From contig JANTUC010000012.1 in assembly GCA_026873275.1 (NCBI GenBank), positions 702,001 through 766,000 of the forward strand: 64,000 nt of DNA. The letters are read 5' to 3'. Shown piece by piece: positions 9,607 through 21,003 of the stretch; within the stretch, counting starts at the first letter, position 1, and every line of letters begins with the position of its first letter. The position numbers and the translations under genes were made by a program. The notes under the pieces are model-generated. The model was given only the letters and a program-made list of their open reading frames with translations. It had not been told where the DNA came from and made no database searches. This DNA is from Pseudopithomyces maydicus. Lineage: Eukaryota > Ascomycota > Dothideomycetes > Pleosporales > Didymosphaeriaceae.

Positions 9607-10874
9607 TCATTTCGCGAGGTCCCAAACAGCGAGACGCCGCCCTATGGTGCCGAAGCAGACGCAGCTGCAGAATAGCACGCTGCCTACCCACGTCACCACT
9701 GCAAGTGTGTCGTAGCTGACCACCCCAGCAAACATGTCCTGCTGGTTTTGCTGGCCCTGTATCCGCGCCGCGAAGGGGGTGTGGGTTGCGTTGGTGGTGG
9801 CGGGCAGGGAGGGCGAAGGGAGAATGTCGGGGTCGGAAAGGAAGATGCAGGAGGTTAATATGGATGTTACAAGGAGGGAGTAGGATAAGCCAGGTTTGGT
9901 GCGGTCGAGGATGTACCAAAGGGCGGGGTTGACAAGAGCAAGTGTGAGGGTGAGCTGCAGGGTGGACTGCCAAGGGAGTCGGCGCTGTGCGTTATTAGCA
10001 TGTATGGCGGCGGCAGTGGGGTGTTAGGTTGAAGCTCACAATGGCGAATGCTATTGCTAGGAAAGCACCTACGCTTCTTACTATGTCGTTCCACTGCTCT
10101 GTGAAGCTCATCTCCGCCTCCTTCTCCTGTGGCTTGCTTTTTCCGCTGCCCTTTGCGGCTCCCGCTCCCCACACAAGCTCGGCATATGGCAACGAGATGC
10201 CCAGAACGAGACCAGCAACTCCCCAGCTCGCAAGATATAACCAACTCTCTCTATCGACACCCTCTACTCTTACAGCCGCGAGCTCCCTGGTATCATGCAG
10301 ATGGCTGACGATGACTCCGTAGACTACGCCGAACAGGAACAATGCCGCTAGTTTCGCTAGAGATACGGTGTACTTCCAGATGCCTTGCCTCGGCGGCGGC
10401 GGCGGTCGTGAGACGGTTTTGTTTTCCTTCCTCCTACGTGGCAGCATGGTCAGCCCCAGGGCTGGACTGTCGGCGCCACTCTCCCGTCTCCTTCTTCCTG
10501 GGGTCTCGGCTCCTACGCCCCACGGGGTATCGGGGACGCTCTGCTCAACGGGCGTGCCAGCATCGTCGTCGTAGATGCCAAAGAGCGTGCTCTTGGTCAG
10601 GTTCACCAGGCTCTTGTTCCGCGCAGGGGTGCGTCCTCGGCGTCTCCGTTCTCGGCGAGGCCTGCATTGTAGGTGCGCAGCAGGCGGGCGTTTAGCTGGG
10701 CGAGGAAGTCGGCTGGGCGGTTCTGCGTCTCCGCGACGCCTGGGGGGTGGAGGGCACGAAGGCGTGGGCGGGCGAGTCGGCAGCGTCGTTTTGGGGTGGG
10801 AAGTTGCGGCGGGGAATGGGACGATAGATGTGCGGCTGGTGTGTGGAGCTTGTGACGAAAGGGTCTTCTGCCAT
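9607..10874 (-). CDS. INSIG-domain protein (sterol-regulatory ER membrane protein), two frameshifts
   Basis: INSIG/Nsg proteins are ER membrane proteins that bind HMG-CoA reductase or SREBP pathway partners and set sterol synthesis. Exon 1 is 10040-10874 and exon 2 is 9607-9984. The polar N-terminus starts MAEDPFVTSSTHQPHIYRPI and leads to LNARLLRTYNAGLAENGD, then NKSLVNLTKSTLFGIYDDD, a typical fungal INSIG block. Helices follow at LAKLAALFLFGVVYGVIVSH, LYLASWGVAGLVLGISLPY, SVGAFLAIAFAI and, in exon 2, LTLALVNPALWYI and VTWVGSVLFCSCVCF. The three N-terminal blocks lie in three different frames. One extra C in the run at 10742-10747 (plus-strand G6) and one in 10626-10629 (plus-strand G4) restore a single frame. 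Exon 1 then becomes divisible by three. Confidence 0.85.
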
Positions 10875-11966
10875 GGTGGTTCGTCGCTTCTGCAAAGTTC
10901 CGAATCCGGCTTTCCGCAATGCGATGATGCTGCGCAGGAGAAAAGACGACAAGCAAGCGGATTACAAGATGCAACTCTAGGCGTGCAGCAGACTATGTGG
11001 AGAAGAGAAGAGGAAGAGGACGACGGCCAAGTAATATGAAGCAATGGGCCCCCGCTCGCCCCCGCCGTGAATTGTTACTTGGGACGTGAAGGGATTCGAT
11101 GGTCGCCAGATGACCTGAAGCTTGCCAGGGTCAGTAACACGTGAACAGCGACGGACCCGCGAGCCATGGCTGCTTGGCGCGTCTTTGCGAGAACGGTGGC
11201 GCTTACCTGGCAGAAGAGATGCTGAGGTCGGGACATGATCTGCGCCGAGGGGCGTTTAAATGGCCAGCCCATAGGCCAAGCAGCCAGGAGTTCGTTGGGA
11301 CGCTGTGTCTGTTCATTGCTGGCTGTGTGTCGAGCATGCTTGCATGTGAAAGCCACTGCTGCTCGGCCGGCCTGTTGCTCGACGAGCGAGTCGGTAGCTC
11401 GCCTTTAGTCAGCCCCGAAGCACTCACTCACACGCACCCAGGCACGGATTATGCACTTGTTATGATCGCATCTCTGACGTATGCAGTTTTATGCGGACGT
11501 AGCATGGAATCGTCCCATCCACCCACAGAGTCCACCCATAGAGTAGCAGGATCGGGAAGGTACGACGCTTGCGATATTGCTTTCTCCGCACCGCCGCCAC
11601 AGCCTCCATTACACCCGCATTGCAGCAGCAGAGACCCAGCGTACATACAGCGGCGTTACACGAGTGTTTTCCGGTGGTGCGACCGTTTGTTTGTTTGCTA
11701 TGGCATGTACTCGCCCATCTACATAGGCCGTATCCAGGCCTCCATTCCCGTTCGAGGGTGAAACAACGGACGTCATCGCTGCACTTTACGCCCTGGGGTT
11801 ATCTTCCATCGACCGATCAGGCCAATCGCGGGGCTGGCGTATCAACACGAAACTACCCTAGTGCATCTCAAGATGGTTGCCTGGGCGTTTGTGTACATGC
11901 CAGCTAACTCCCTCTTGGGCGACCTTCCTCTTCTTCCCTCCTCCAGAACCCCTCCTCTGCAATCCA
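10875..11966. other. Divergent intergenic region, INSIG / AAA+ ATPase
   Basis: About 1.1 kb between two divergent ATGs. A 206-codon plus-strand reading at 11141-11761 has no family resemblance, an odd composition and no Kozak support, so it is left unannotated. No TATA box was picked out with confidence. Confidence 0.35.
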
Positions 11967-13724
11967 ATGGCTTCCACAGACGATTTCACTTTCATCCATG
12001 ACGATGGCTCGCACGGTGGCTCGCCGCAATTATTCCCTGACTTTAAAGAAGTAGTCAATGGTAAAGGCTTCGATCCCGATGTGCAGATAGTCACCGCCCT
12101 CAGAGAGAAACATCCAGAGTTGACCATCACCACCGTGCCTGGTGGAAACGTGAACCTTCTCCAGTTTGCCGCGGCAGGCTTTGCGCAGGCCGAGCTCGAC
12201 AATGATTCCGAGCCGGCCATACGATGGAGAGGTTTCGTGGGGCCGTCTCACCGGGTGAGCTGCCTTCTCAATAACCCATCCATCAGCTTGACTACATAAA
12301 GGTCGCTCTCTAACGTCTTCCGTACTGGCACAGGGCGGCTCGGGTCGTCTTGCTGACTTGGTTTTCTACGGAAAATACAACTACACCTGGAACAACGAGA
12401 ATTTCATCCTATACACCATCATCATAGGAATGAGCTCGTTCCAGTACATTCTGAAAGAGCCCCAGGGAAGCGAAACCACCACTTCGCACTCCTCTGTAGT
12501 CAGCCGTCTTCTGGCCACCATTGGCGCATGGCTCATCAAAGAAGAACCCGCCATCTACGTCTATGACGGCTTTTGGAGTCGCTCCACTAAGCTGTGGGAC
12601 GAGGTGAAGAAGGCGAAGTGGGAGGATGTAATCCTCGATCCCAAAATGAAAAAGGCCTTGACCGAGGTTGCGAACAAATTCTTCGACAACGAAGACATTT
12701 ACCGCGAATACGGAGTGCCGTGGAAGCGTGGTCTGATATTCCATGGCCCTGTAGGTAACGGCAAGACCGTGTCTCTCAAGGCCCTCATGCACACGGTCCA
12801 AGAACGCAAGCAGCCCGTGGTCACCTTGTACGTGAAGAGTGCACCTTACACCTGGATGATCAGAGCCATATTCCAGATGGCTCGCTCCATGACTCCGTGC
12901 ATGTTGATATTGGAAGACATCGACACGATTGTGACAAAGTCAACAAGGTCTTTCTTCTTCAACGAAGTGGATGGCTTGGAAAATAACGATGGTATCCTGA
13001 TGATCGCGACGACGAACCATCTCGACGAGCTTGATCCAGGACTTTCCAAACGACCTTCGCGATTCGACCGCAAATATCTCTTCCCTCTGCCAAACAAGAG
13101 CGAGCGAGCTCAATATGGTAGGCAACTTTGATGGATCATAAATGAGACAGAAGCTAACAGAGGTCAGCACAATATTGGAGAAACAAGCTCAAAAACAAGA
13201 AGAGCATCGACTTCCCGGCCAAACTCTGTGACGCGATCGCGGATATCACTGATGACTTCTCGTTTGCATACTTGAAGGAAGCTTTCGTTGCAACACTGTT
13301 AGAGCTGGCGCGGGACCACGATGATGACGACGAAGATGATGAATCGGTCGACAACGAAGCAGAAGACGAAGATGATCCACTTGACAAGTACGAGTTCTGG
13401 CGGGCTTTCAAGGCGCAAGTCAAGGTGCTCCGCCGAGAGATGGGTCAGGGCGGGGACTCTGATGATGTTGAAGAGCCCAGCCCAGCGCCACGACCCATGC
13501 CGACTCCGCCGTCGGATGCGGGATTTTTAGGAGTTGAATACGAGATGACGCCGCTCCTCGAAAAGATGAGGCTGCAGAGCCGTTTGCAGGAGACGGCCTC
13601 GCCGCAGGCCAGTGCTGACACGGGGCCGGGGCGTCAACTCGCTTCTTCGGCACGCGGCCCTATTGACGGGTTCGCCCCGCTGGCACGTAACAAGTCTGCG
13701 GGCGTGTGGGAGTGGGGGGTGTAG
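11967..13724 (+). CDS. AAA+ ATPase, fungal family with BCS1-like core
   Basis: A 542-residue AAA+ ATPase. Exons are 11967-12254, 12334-13117 and 13168-13724, in phase. The N-terminal 200 residues (MASTDDFTFIHDDGSHGGSP start) are family-specific. The core has Walker A GPVGNGKT (about 234-241), Walker B MLILEDID (about 286-293), a sensor-1 segment IATTNHLDEL and an arginine-finger context RPSRFDRKY. A lid domain follows (FSFAYLKEAFVATLLEL) with an acidic insert of repeated Asp/Glu near 13320-13380. The C-terminal 130 residues are Pro/Gly/Ser-rich. There is no mitochondrial presequence or transmembrane helix, unlike true Bcs1, so a soluble remodelling role is more likely. The substrate is unknown. 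Confidence 0.85.
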
Positions 13725-14687
13725 TTCGCGCATGCACCCGAGGCACAGACGGGGCCAGCATGTGGAATTGTAGAGACGTTGCTTATGGGCGTCGTGAGGG
13801 GACCATTCTTGCACATATACATATCTATGTGTATATATCTAAATAGTGACCATGTGCATACATATTTTCATACATACACGCACACATATACATGTATATC
13901 ATCCAAGTATTTGCAACTTCTTCGTCCTTGCCACCGCATGCTAATTTCGAGACATTCAATTAGTGATACCGTACTCGCATGGCTTACTCGCTGCGCCACA
14001 CGGAAGAGGGCACGCGCGGGGGCATGGCCTTCTAGAAACCTGCCCTTTCCAGACAGACCAGCACCTGTCCCTACGGTCCATGTGGAGGAAATGCCGCAAC
14101 TCTGGTGGGTTTTACTAGCCCTTCCTTCGGCACATCAATGGACTGCATGCTGGGCGCAGCGTGCTGGGAACGTTGACGCTAGTCCCGAAAATGGCGACCG
14201 GTGAGTGCACATACGCGAAGGCAATCACGGGTTGCTGTGCAGGATGAACGAGTACTACCTACTCACGGCCGCGCGACGGCGCACAGCCTGTCCAACTTAC
14301 CAAATGCTATGCAGTCATCTCTACGACTTTGATGCCAACGTGATAAGGCCGCCATTGACGACTGGAACCAACGGCGCTCTCGCCCATGTCGCAAGGCATC
14401 TCCAGGGCTACGCTACACTCCCTCAGCCGCAGGTATCCTAGCATGAGCCGCCCGTCACTCTGGATATATCATCTAACCAAGTCAGCCGTGCAACTTGCCA
14501 TTGCACCTCCAATTCTTGCCGTCGCTTTCTCCTGGACCCGTTTATGCTTCCATTCCGTTCCAGTGTTCGTTTGATGACACCACACGAGGTGGTGGGCTTC
14601 CATCATCTCACAGGCGCTTAGCTTCGAGGGTTCGGTCGGTTCAACACGCGGCGTCATACACACTCAGTACACTGTCCGCTGGGCTCC
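13725..14687. other. Intergenic, AT-repeat-rich start
   Basis: No gene seen. Positions 13810-13900 are rich in alternating purine-pyrimidine steps (repeated tatat and acata), and the rest is ordinary. It should include the promoter of the Zn2Cys6 gene. Confidence 0.35.
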
Positions 14688-17279
14688 ATGGCGTCCACCA
14701 CGAGGAAATCGTCGACCCTTTCCCGGAGGCTCTCAACGGAAGAGGAAGCCTGGCAAGATTTCATTGCTTGGGATGACGAACTCTACTATCCACTCGTACA
14801 GGGCGAATTGGGCATCAAGAGCCCGTCGAGCGGTAATGCTCGCGCCAACTCCTTCACCTCACAAGCTCCCCACAGTGCTTCCGAACAGGGCTACATACCT
14901 TCCACTGCCACATCCGTTTACGATGAGCCCTTCTCATTTGACTATGTCATCTCAAGACCGGCTTCCGTTACCGAAGGACCATCTTCCTTGGACCAGGGCC
15001 ACTCCTGGCTGAGCGCTTCTCCTTCATATACAACATCTGCCACATCCCCTTTGGCAGCGCAAGCTGGACTCCCTTATCGTGATTCTTTGGACGCCTACGA
15101 GACGATGCTCTCTCCCGGGTAAGTAGATCTCAGCCATGAAATATGTTTCGGACATCCCAGCGCTTTATGAATTGGTCAGGAACAAGGCGTTTGACTGGTT
15201 CCACGATGGTCTATTTAGTCGACTGACTTTGCCTTGCAACAGGAGTCATATTCCACCCGCTTCGCCCGGCTTTGACGCGCATAGCTGGGGCTCATCAAGC
15301 TCCTACCAGACCGCACCAACATCTGGTTTCTTCAATCCATATGTGGCCGGAACTTCGCACTCCTTTAGTGGTCTCGATGTATACGCCTCGCAAGCTCTGC
15401 ATAATGTCGGGACCTGGGTTGAGCCCTCTGTAGAACCTATTATAGAAGTACACCAAGAAGATGGTTCAGGTGCCATGCCAATACCCATCCCCCAAACCGG
15501 ATCGCATAGGCCCAATAACACGTTTCTACCACATTCCTGGAACCATCAGAATCAACATCACTCGCCGTGGGGACCGGCACGGGCAATTACCATTCCTCAG
15601 CCGCATAGTGCAGTACGTTCCAATATCGCAACGGAACGGTATCCGTCGATCAGGCGCCAATCTCCGCAAACATTCCGTGGAGTGCCACCTCTTCTGTCGG
15701 TATCGCCCGAGCAACGACGTACTTCGCGCACCGCCCAGCTGTCACGGAGCCTGTCCAACCCTCGACGCAATCGTACTAGCAGCTTCGCAACACCATCACC
15801 TAGTTCCGCCGATCTGGGATGGGTCTCGTACACGCCGGATGACCAGCATCGTCTGAAACCCTCAGGTGCAGAAGGTGGTCATCGGCGTCATAAGGGGCGG
15901 ACTGGACCGCTGAGCGCCCAACGACGTAGCGAAGCGGCAGTGATGAGGCATGTTGGGTCCTGCTCCAATTGTAAGAAGCGCAAGGAAAAGTGTGACCCTG
16001 GAACTCCCTGCAAGTCGTGCATTGATCACTACGGGAGCGATCTCATCAATCATCCTTGCCGCGATCGACTAATATCAGGTCTGGCGAGGGTCTTTCTTGC
16101 GGAGCGTCATGGGTGGCACCCAACTGCCAGGGCTACAGAGGCTTCGTCGAGTAAATCGAAGGTGTCTTCCGAGACTTATTCAATCCCTATCATATTTGGC
16201 TTCGGGTCCAGACTCCATCTTCCAGTGTCTCTTCTTCGACTAGAGGACGACAAGGCGGATCAACTCCATGAACACACAATATATTCCTGGCCGCCGGATG
16301 CATCACCAAGCGAGGTTCAAAGCCACGCTGTTCTTCCTGCTATCCTAACCCCAGAAGCAGTAGACAGTCTAGGAGGCCTACTCGACGTTCATCTCTCTCT
16401 CCTCGTCAACCAGCACTTCAGCTCCTTCCCCCCATTCTGCTCGCCGCTCCGAATCCTCCGCCACGTCTACGTCTACTGGCGCTCGCTCTCCCCCAACACC
16501 CCATACGCCCGGCTTCTCCAGCAAGCCCTAAAGCTCCTCGTCCTCGTCCACGTCGGCGGCGACATCACCCTCCCGCCGCCATCGACCGACCCATCCCTCG
16601 ACCAAATTGTCCAAGTAACGACCTCCCTCCCCCCAGACATCACCCCAACCCCCTGCTTCATCCGCTCCCAATTCGGCGCCGTCATGCCCCCGCTCGCCCT
16701 CAAGCTCATGCGCGAAATCCTCCTCTCCCTCCAACACCTCTTCCTCCGCCGCGAGGTCTCCGAGTGGCCCGTCGCCCTCGCAACCCTCATCGTCCTCCTC
16801 ATGACCGTCGAATCAATCCAGTACCACTCCGCGAAGCTCCCCTACCACCACGCCTCCGCCTCCGCCTCCGCCTCCGCCTCTTCATCCTCATCCACCTCCG
16901 CATCGACCTCCCCCACGCCGCACGCGCATCCCCCTCCCACCACCAACAACAACCCCACGACTTCCCCGCCGACGACGACGCCGTCCGCCAAATCCTCGAG
17001 TTCTACGCTGCGTGCTTCTCGGGGTGCCACACGCGGCTGCGGCCAGACTGGCGCGGTGATGTGGAGGCCTCGGTGGAGGCGAAGCGGGCCGGGGGGATCC
17101 CCGCGGAGGATAAGTTCGTGGAGGAGATCCGGGGCGCGGTGAGGAGCGCGACGCCGGGGTATCTTGTGGAGAAGGCGAGGGCGGAGAGGGAGGGGGAGGA
17201 TATGGGGTTTTTCTTTGATAGGCTGGTGGCGAGGTTGTTGGTTATGGGTGTGGGGGCTGGGGTGCGGGGGAGTGAGTGA
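14688..17279 (+). CDS. Zn2Cys6-like transcription factor, one frameshift
   Basis: A large fungal regulator, about 822 residues after one base is restored. Exon 1 is 14688-15118 and exon 2 is 15243-17279, with a 124-bp intron. The N-terminal 380 residues are low-complexity, rich in Ser, Pro, His and Gln. The metal-binding segment near residue 383 reads CSNCKKRKEKCDPGTPCKSC and ends in a sixth Cys 13 residues later (CX2CX6CX5CX2CX12C). The last spacing is longer than the usual 6-9. The C-terminal part has Leu-rich helices (HVYVYWRSLSPNTPYARLLQ, LKLLVLVHVGGDI). The 3' end of the uncorrected frame reads as Ser/Thr/Pro noise and then an Arg-rich tail. The next frame gives a normal tail, DDDAVRQILEFYAACFSGCH to the stop at 17277-17279. 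The C5 run at 16930-16934 is the likely site of a missing base. Confidence 0.8.
16850..16891 (+). repeat. GCCTCC hexamer microsatellite inside the Zn2Cys6 gene
   Basis: Several consecutive copies of a gcctcc-type hexamer encode an alternating Ala-Ser tract. Its frame lies just upstream of the inferred frameshift, and copy number here is likely to be unstable. Confidence 0.7.
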
Positions 17280-17323
17280 GGAAGGAAGGATGGAAGGAAG
17301 GATGGAAGGAAGGAAGGAAGATG
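17276..17323 (+). repeat. GGAA-type purine minisatellite
   Basis: Starting at the stop codon of the Zn2Cys6 gene, about 48 bp consist of repeats of ggaa, arranged as a 12-bp higher-order unit (ggaaggatggaa-like). Confidence 0.75.
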
Positions 17324-17982
17324 AGCTATTAGGTGTTTTTTTTTTGGCTGCGTGTTTTAATGGTAATGTCGGGGGATGTTTTCTTCTTCTTTTTCTTTTT
17401 TTGGGTTCTTGGGATTGGAGTTTCTTTTCCACATCCGCGGCGCGGTGCACTGGGGGAGATCCCGATGTACTTTTCACCGCTGCGTGTTTTTATCACGCCA
17501 CCGGACGATGAGACGATGAGACGATTACGATGCTCATGGGACGACGACCTGACGGCTGTTTTTCTTTTCTGGTTTCCTCCTTCCCTAATCGCTCTTGTCC
17601 TCACTTTTCTCATTGTACATATATATGTATATATGTACTCAGCATGTATTATGGGAGGTAGTAGTCATGTAAATATATATATGCTATATACTATCATTGT
17701 GCCATATCACATGCAAGGCGTACACATTATCCATACGTACGTACATGCGTTCCGAATCCTTCCCCCACCCGCCCGCAGCATCATGCAAATGCAGTTCTAT
17801 GCACTTCTATGCAGCCCCTCTAATGCAACCCTAAATCACAAATGGAAAGAAGAAGAAGAAGTTGGAGAAGAGAAGACGAAGGTAAAGAAGAGAAGATGAA
17901 AGTCAAGAAGAAAAAGATGGAGAACCGAAGCGAGACGAATAGGTCTACCATAGCAAAGCCGCATAGAAAGAAGAATAAAAGG
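17280..17982. other. Convergent 3' intergenic with T-rich and purine-rich tracts
   Basis: Space between two convergent genes. It contains T-runs near 17338-17345 and 17380-17401 and AT-rich dinucleotide repeats near 17617-17690. A strongly purine-biased tract of about 90 bp lies at 17840-17935, a polypyrimidine tract on the IZH3 sense strand just past its stop. No gene seen. Confidence 0.5.
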
Positions 17983-19580
17983 CTACTTCAACGCAGGCAA
18001 ACCCGGACACTGATCCCGCGACGACCTCCCATGGGCCTGGCTGAACATCTCCTGCATGGCGAAATAGTGCGCCACAATACCGCATAGCACCGCTACGTGC
18101 CAAATGTTGTGGCTCGCACCAAGATAATCAAACTTGCCCGGAAGCCATCTCTCTGGGACCCTCGCCGCATAGATGACGGCGCCAACAAAGTAGATGGCCA
18201 TGGACGGCAGCGCCGGCGTGTAAAACGACGAGGTGTACTCGAGCCCGTGGTTGTAGATGAGCTGGGCGAAGGGAAACAGCGACGTCAGCGCGAGGGTGAC
18301 GTAGAACGTGACACGGACCCAGGCGAGGTCGTTGCGGTTGAAGGTCGGGTTCCAAGGGAGGTAGACCCCGGCGATGGAGAGGGCGGCGGTCAGGCTGATG
18401 TAGGCCCAGCGGGAGGCCGGATCGCAGTAGAAGGCCGTGTACTCAAAGGTCATGATGGACGCACCGACTAACAGGGATATACCTGTGTAATCAATACACG
18501 CATACCGCTCCAGTAACTTCTGTTCAGACACAGCACTCATTGTATGCATAATGATTGAGAACAAAAGGCACTTGGAGGCAGCGAAGAAAAAGATGGCGGC
18601 AATGACGACGTCCGTCGTGGTACTGGCACGGAAGTTGATGTGCTGCGGGTAGAAGTAGAAGGCCAGGCCGAGCATGACCATGAGGCCGATGAGGTGGGTC
18701 CAGATGTTGGTCGACTCGTTATGGATGCCGCAGATGGAGCGGATGCAGGCCCAGTGGCCGTCGTAGAAGCGGTAGCCCGTGAGGATGTGCTCGTTGGCCT
18801 GCCACGGCTCGGGCAGGTCTTCGTAGCGGATCAAGCCATGTTCCTGTGCGCGGGCCAGGGCACGGTCTACGGCAAAGTCGATCTTGAGCTCGATAGACTG
18901 GCGGGCGCAGTGTGCCTTGTGGAGTCCTGCGTCGACGACACCGCGGGCGCGGACGAGCTCTTGGTTGACCGTCTCCAGGCCGGCGTCTCGCAATTGGTAT
19001 GCGCGGGCCTCCAGGTCCGTCACCCAGTCCTCAATCAGCAGGATGCCTTCGACCACCTTCTCGGCGAGCGTCTCCTTGGACTCCAGCGCGTGCTGGTAAC
19101 GGCCCTCCAAGGTCTCGACGAAGACGGCGGCCTGCCTCCTCCCGGCTTCGATGGCGCCGTCGGAGAACTTGCCGCACGATTCACGCACGGCGAGAAGGGT
19201 GGAATAGGCATATTCGACGCCCGTGTCGAGCTTCAGCTGGCCATACGAGTCTATCCGGTCAAGCCTGCAGTTGAGCTCGGTGAGGAAGCTGCCGAGCTGA
19301 GGCTGGTTAGCAAACACAGCGAAGAGAAAGGTAGAAAGGTGCGTACCAGGGCGTGGAAGTTTTCCGAGTCGACGCACGGGGTGCCGCCGTGGATCAGGAA
19401 GCTGGACGAGGGGCGGCGCGGTGCAGGCTGCGGATGTGGGCGCGAGCTTGATGAGGGTTGCAGGTCCAAAGTTCCGTAGCCTCGGTTCCCTCCTCGCTGC
19501 TGCAATGAGGCATCTTCTCCTTCTCGCAGCATGACGGCAGTGCTCATCCCGCCGCTCATGCGGTCGCGAGCGAGGGGCAT
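17983..19580 (-). CDS. IZH3: Izh3-like PAQR / haemolysin-III family membrane protein
   Basis: A member of the adiponectin-receptor/PAQR family. Yeast Izh proteins affect zinc and sterol homeostasis. Exon 1 is 19347-19580 and exon 2 is 17983-19296, separated by a 50-bp intron, giving 515 residues. The long N-terminal cytosolic region (about 230 residues, helical, LDRIDSYGQLKLDTGVEYAY to the repeated ARG/ARAQEHG helices) is what marks Izh3 apart from the shorter Izh1/2/4. The PAQR core follows: GYRFYDGHWACIRSICGIHN, ESTNIWTHLIGLMVMLGL, a Ser-plus-His signature SIIMHTMSAVSE, then five more helices and the C-terminal NIWHVAVLCGIVAHYFAM. The His, Asp and Ser residues of the family metal site are present. 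It diverges from the MFS gene across 1.4 kb. Confidence 0.9.
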
Positions 19581-21003
19581 GATTAATTATACCTGGAAAT
19601 CCTCCAACACTGCTAGGCCAGAGATTGGCGCCTCTCGCCGACTATAAAGTGTTGCCAATGGCCGTTGGTAGTACACAGCGCGTGGGCAGGCGATTGGTCG
19701 GTCGATGCATGCGGCGGACAGCCTCAGGTATGTGGACGCAGCGATAACACGGTCAACGGGCAGAAGCGGAGGGGGCGAAATGACGCACGTGGACGCTTGG
19801 TCTCCTTTGGTGGATTCGCCTCAATTGTACCTAGACTCCGCCGAAAAGGGTTCGCGAAGCTCTTCATGTGCCGGCCCGCGGGACCACCCCATTGACGCTT
19901 GCCGCCTCATCCGAGCAGCCTTGGATACTCGCCCTGGATGGCCGTCCGCTGCCGGAGCTGACCTTCTCGTATTTTTGCACCGTAACAAGTCGTACATGAT
20001 GCGCAGAAGCCGCAATCGATACCGTATACAAACCTTAATTGCTTCAACCGATCTGGCTTGCCATCGATTCAGTCTCGAAAACTTACTGAGCCAGGGAGCC
20101 GAGTCGTGGTACTGCAGCTTTCCGGGACTTTCCATGTCCTGGCCAGCACTGTAATTTTGCGTGCTTTGTTCGCCTCACGTTGAGCCAGAAGTTGTAACAT
20201 CAATGACACCTGTCAGTTGTATAGAAATGATGGCATGATAGTAGCTTTCGGTTCCATGAGGTTTTCACGACGATGATGGAAGGTTGAAGGATGTATGAAC
20301 TAGCTCATTTGCTCCTTCTCCAGCTAACCAGCTGGCGCCTTCCCTCCACTGCGGAAGCAGTCGCCAACAAAAAGCATCAGCTGACCAAACAATTCACTCC
20401 CCACTCCGCATAGTGCTTATTTCCGAGGTCCTTTCCGCCAGACTTTAGCTCACTGTAAAAAGCAATGACGTATGATGGGGTCCGCTCTTAGTACCTTGGA
20501 TTTTCACCCATCTCGGCATTACTTTGGGCAGGTGTACCGAGCTTGATACACGAGGCCCACTCTCTCGATATTCCTCCCACCTGCACACCGGTGAAGAGCG
20601 CACCTGGCACGTATTAGCTCGTTGCAGACTTGCAGCTTGGCACCCTCAGGATCCCGCTGGATGCGGTAACCCAGCCCAGAAGCCCTGGAGCACGCTTGCT
20701 CACGTGCTGCCCAGTCCACAGCCTTGGAAATACAGAGTAATGAATGGATGCGTTTCCCCGCATAATGTTCTCCGCGTATCCACATGTATGGTGTTTTCAG
20801 TGTAGTTTTCCCCGGGATATAGAATAGTCTGACTCGCACCGGCTTCCCTGTTCGGGCCTGGTGCTTGGGTATTTGAAGTACAGCGAGTGTTGCAGAGAGT
20901 ACATAAGTAATCGTGGAAGTAGCTATCTTTTGTATTAATAGTATCGTCATAGTTGGGCCCTCTTGTATGCATACAGTGGGCTGGTCGTATTACACCCGCA
21001 AAC
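19581..21003. other. Divergent intergenic region, IZH3 / MFS transporter
   Basis: About 1.4 kb with no convincing gene. ORFs at 19705-20154 and 20700-21110 overlap each other on opposite strands and match nothing. It presumably holds both promoters. Confidence 0.35.

Noticed and set aside
9995..11044. 349-codon ORF as the full INSIG protein
   Set aside because: Its first half is Arg/Pro-rich shadow reading. The true N-terminal blocks are in other frames and joined by two one-base corrections.
11141..11761. 206-codon plus ORF
   Set aside because: Intergenic, odd Cys/Ser/His composition, no intron or homology signal. Length is within what chance could give.
16842..17477. 211-codon minus ORF
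   Set aside because: Shadow of the repeat-rich 3' end of the Zn2Cys6 gene. Composition is His/Pro/Lys noise.
17983..19377. 464-residue IZH3 starting at 19377
   Set aside because: The extra N-terminus is translated intron 19297-19346. The spliced first exon 19347-19580 gives the better protein.
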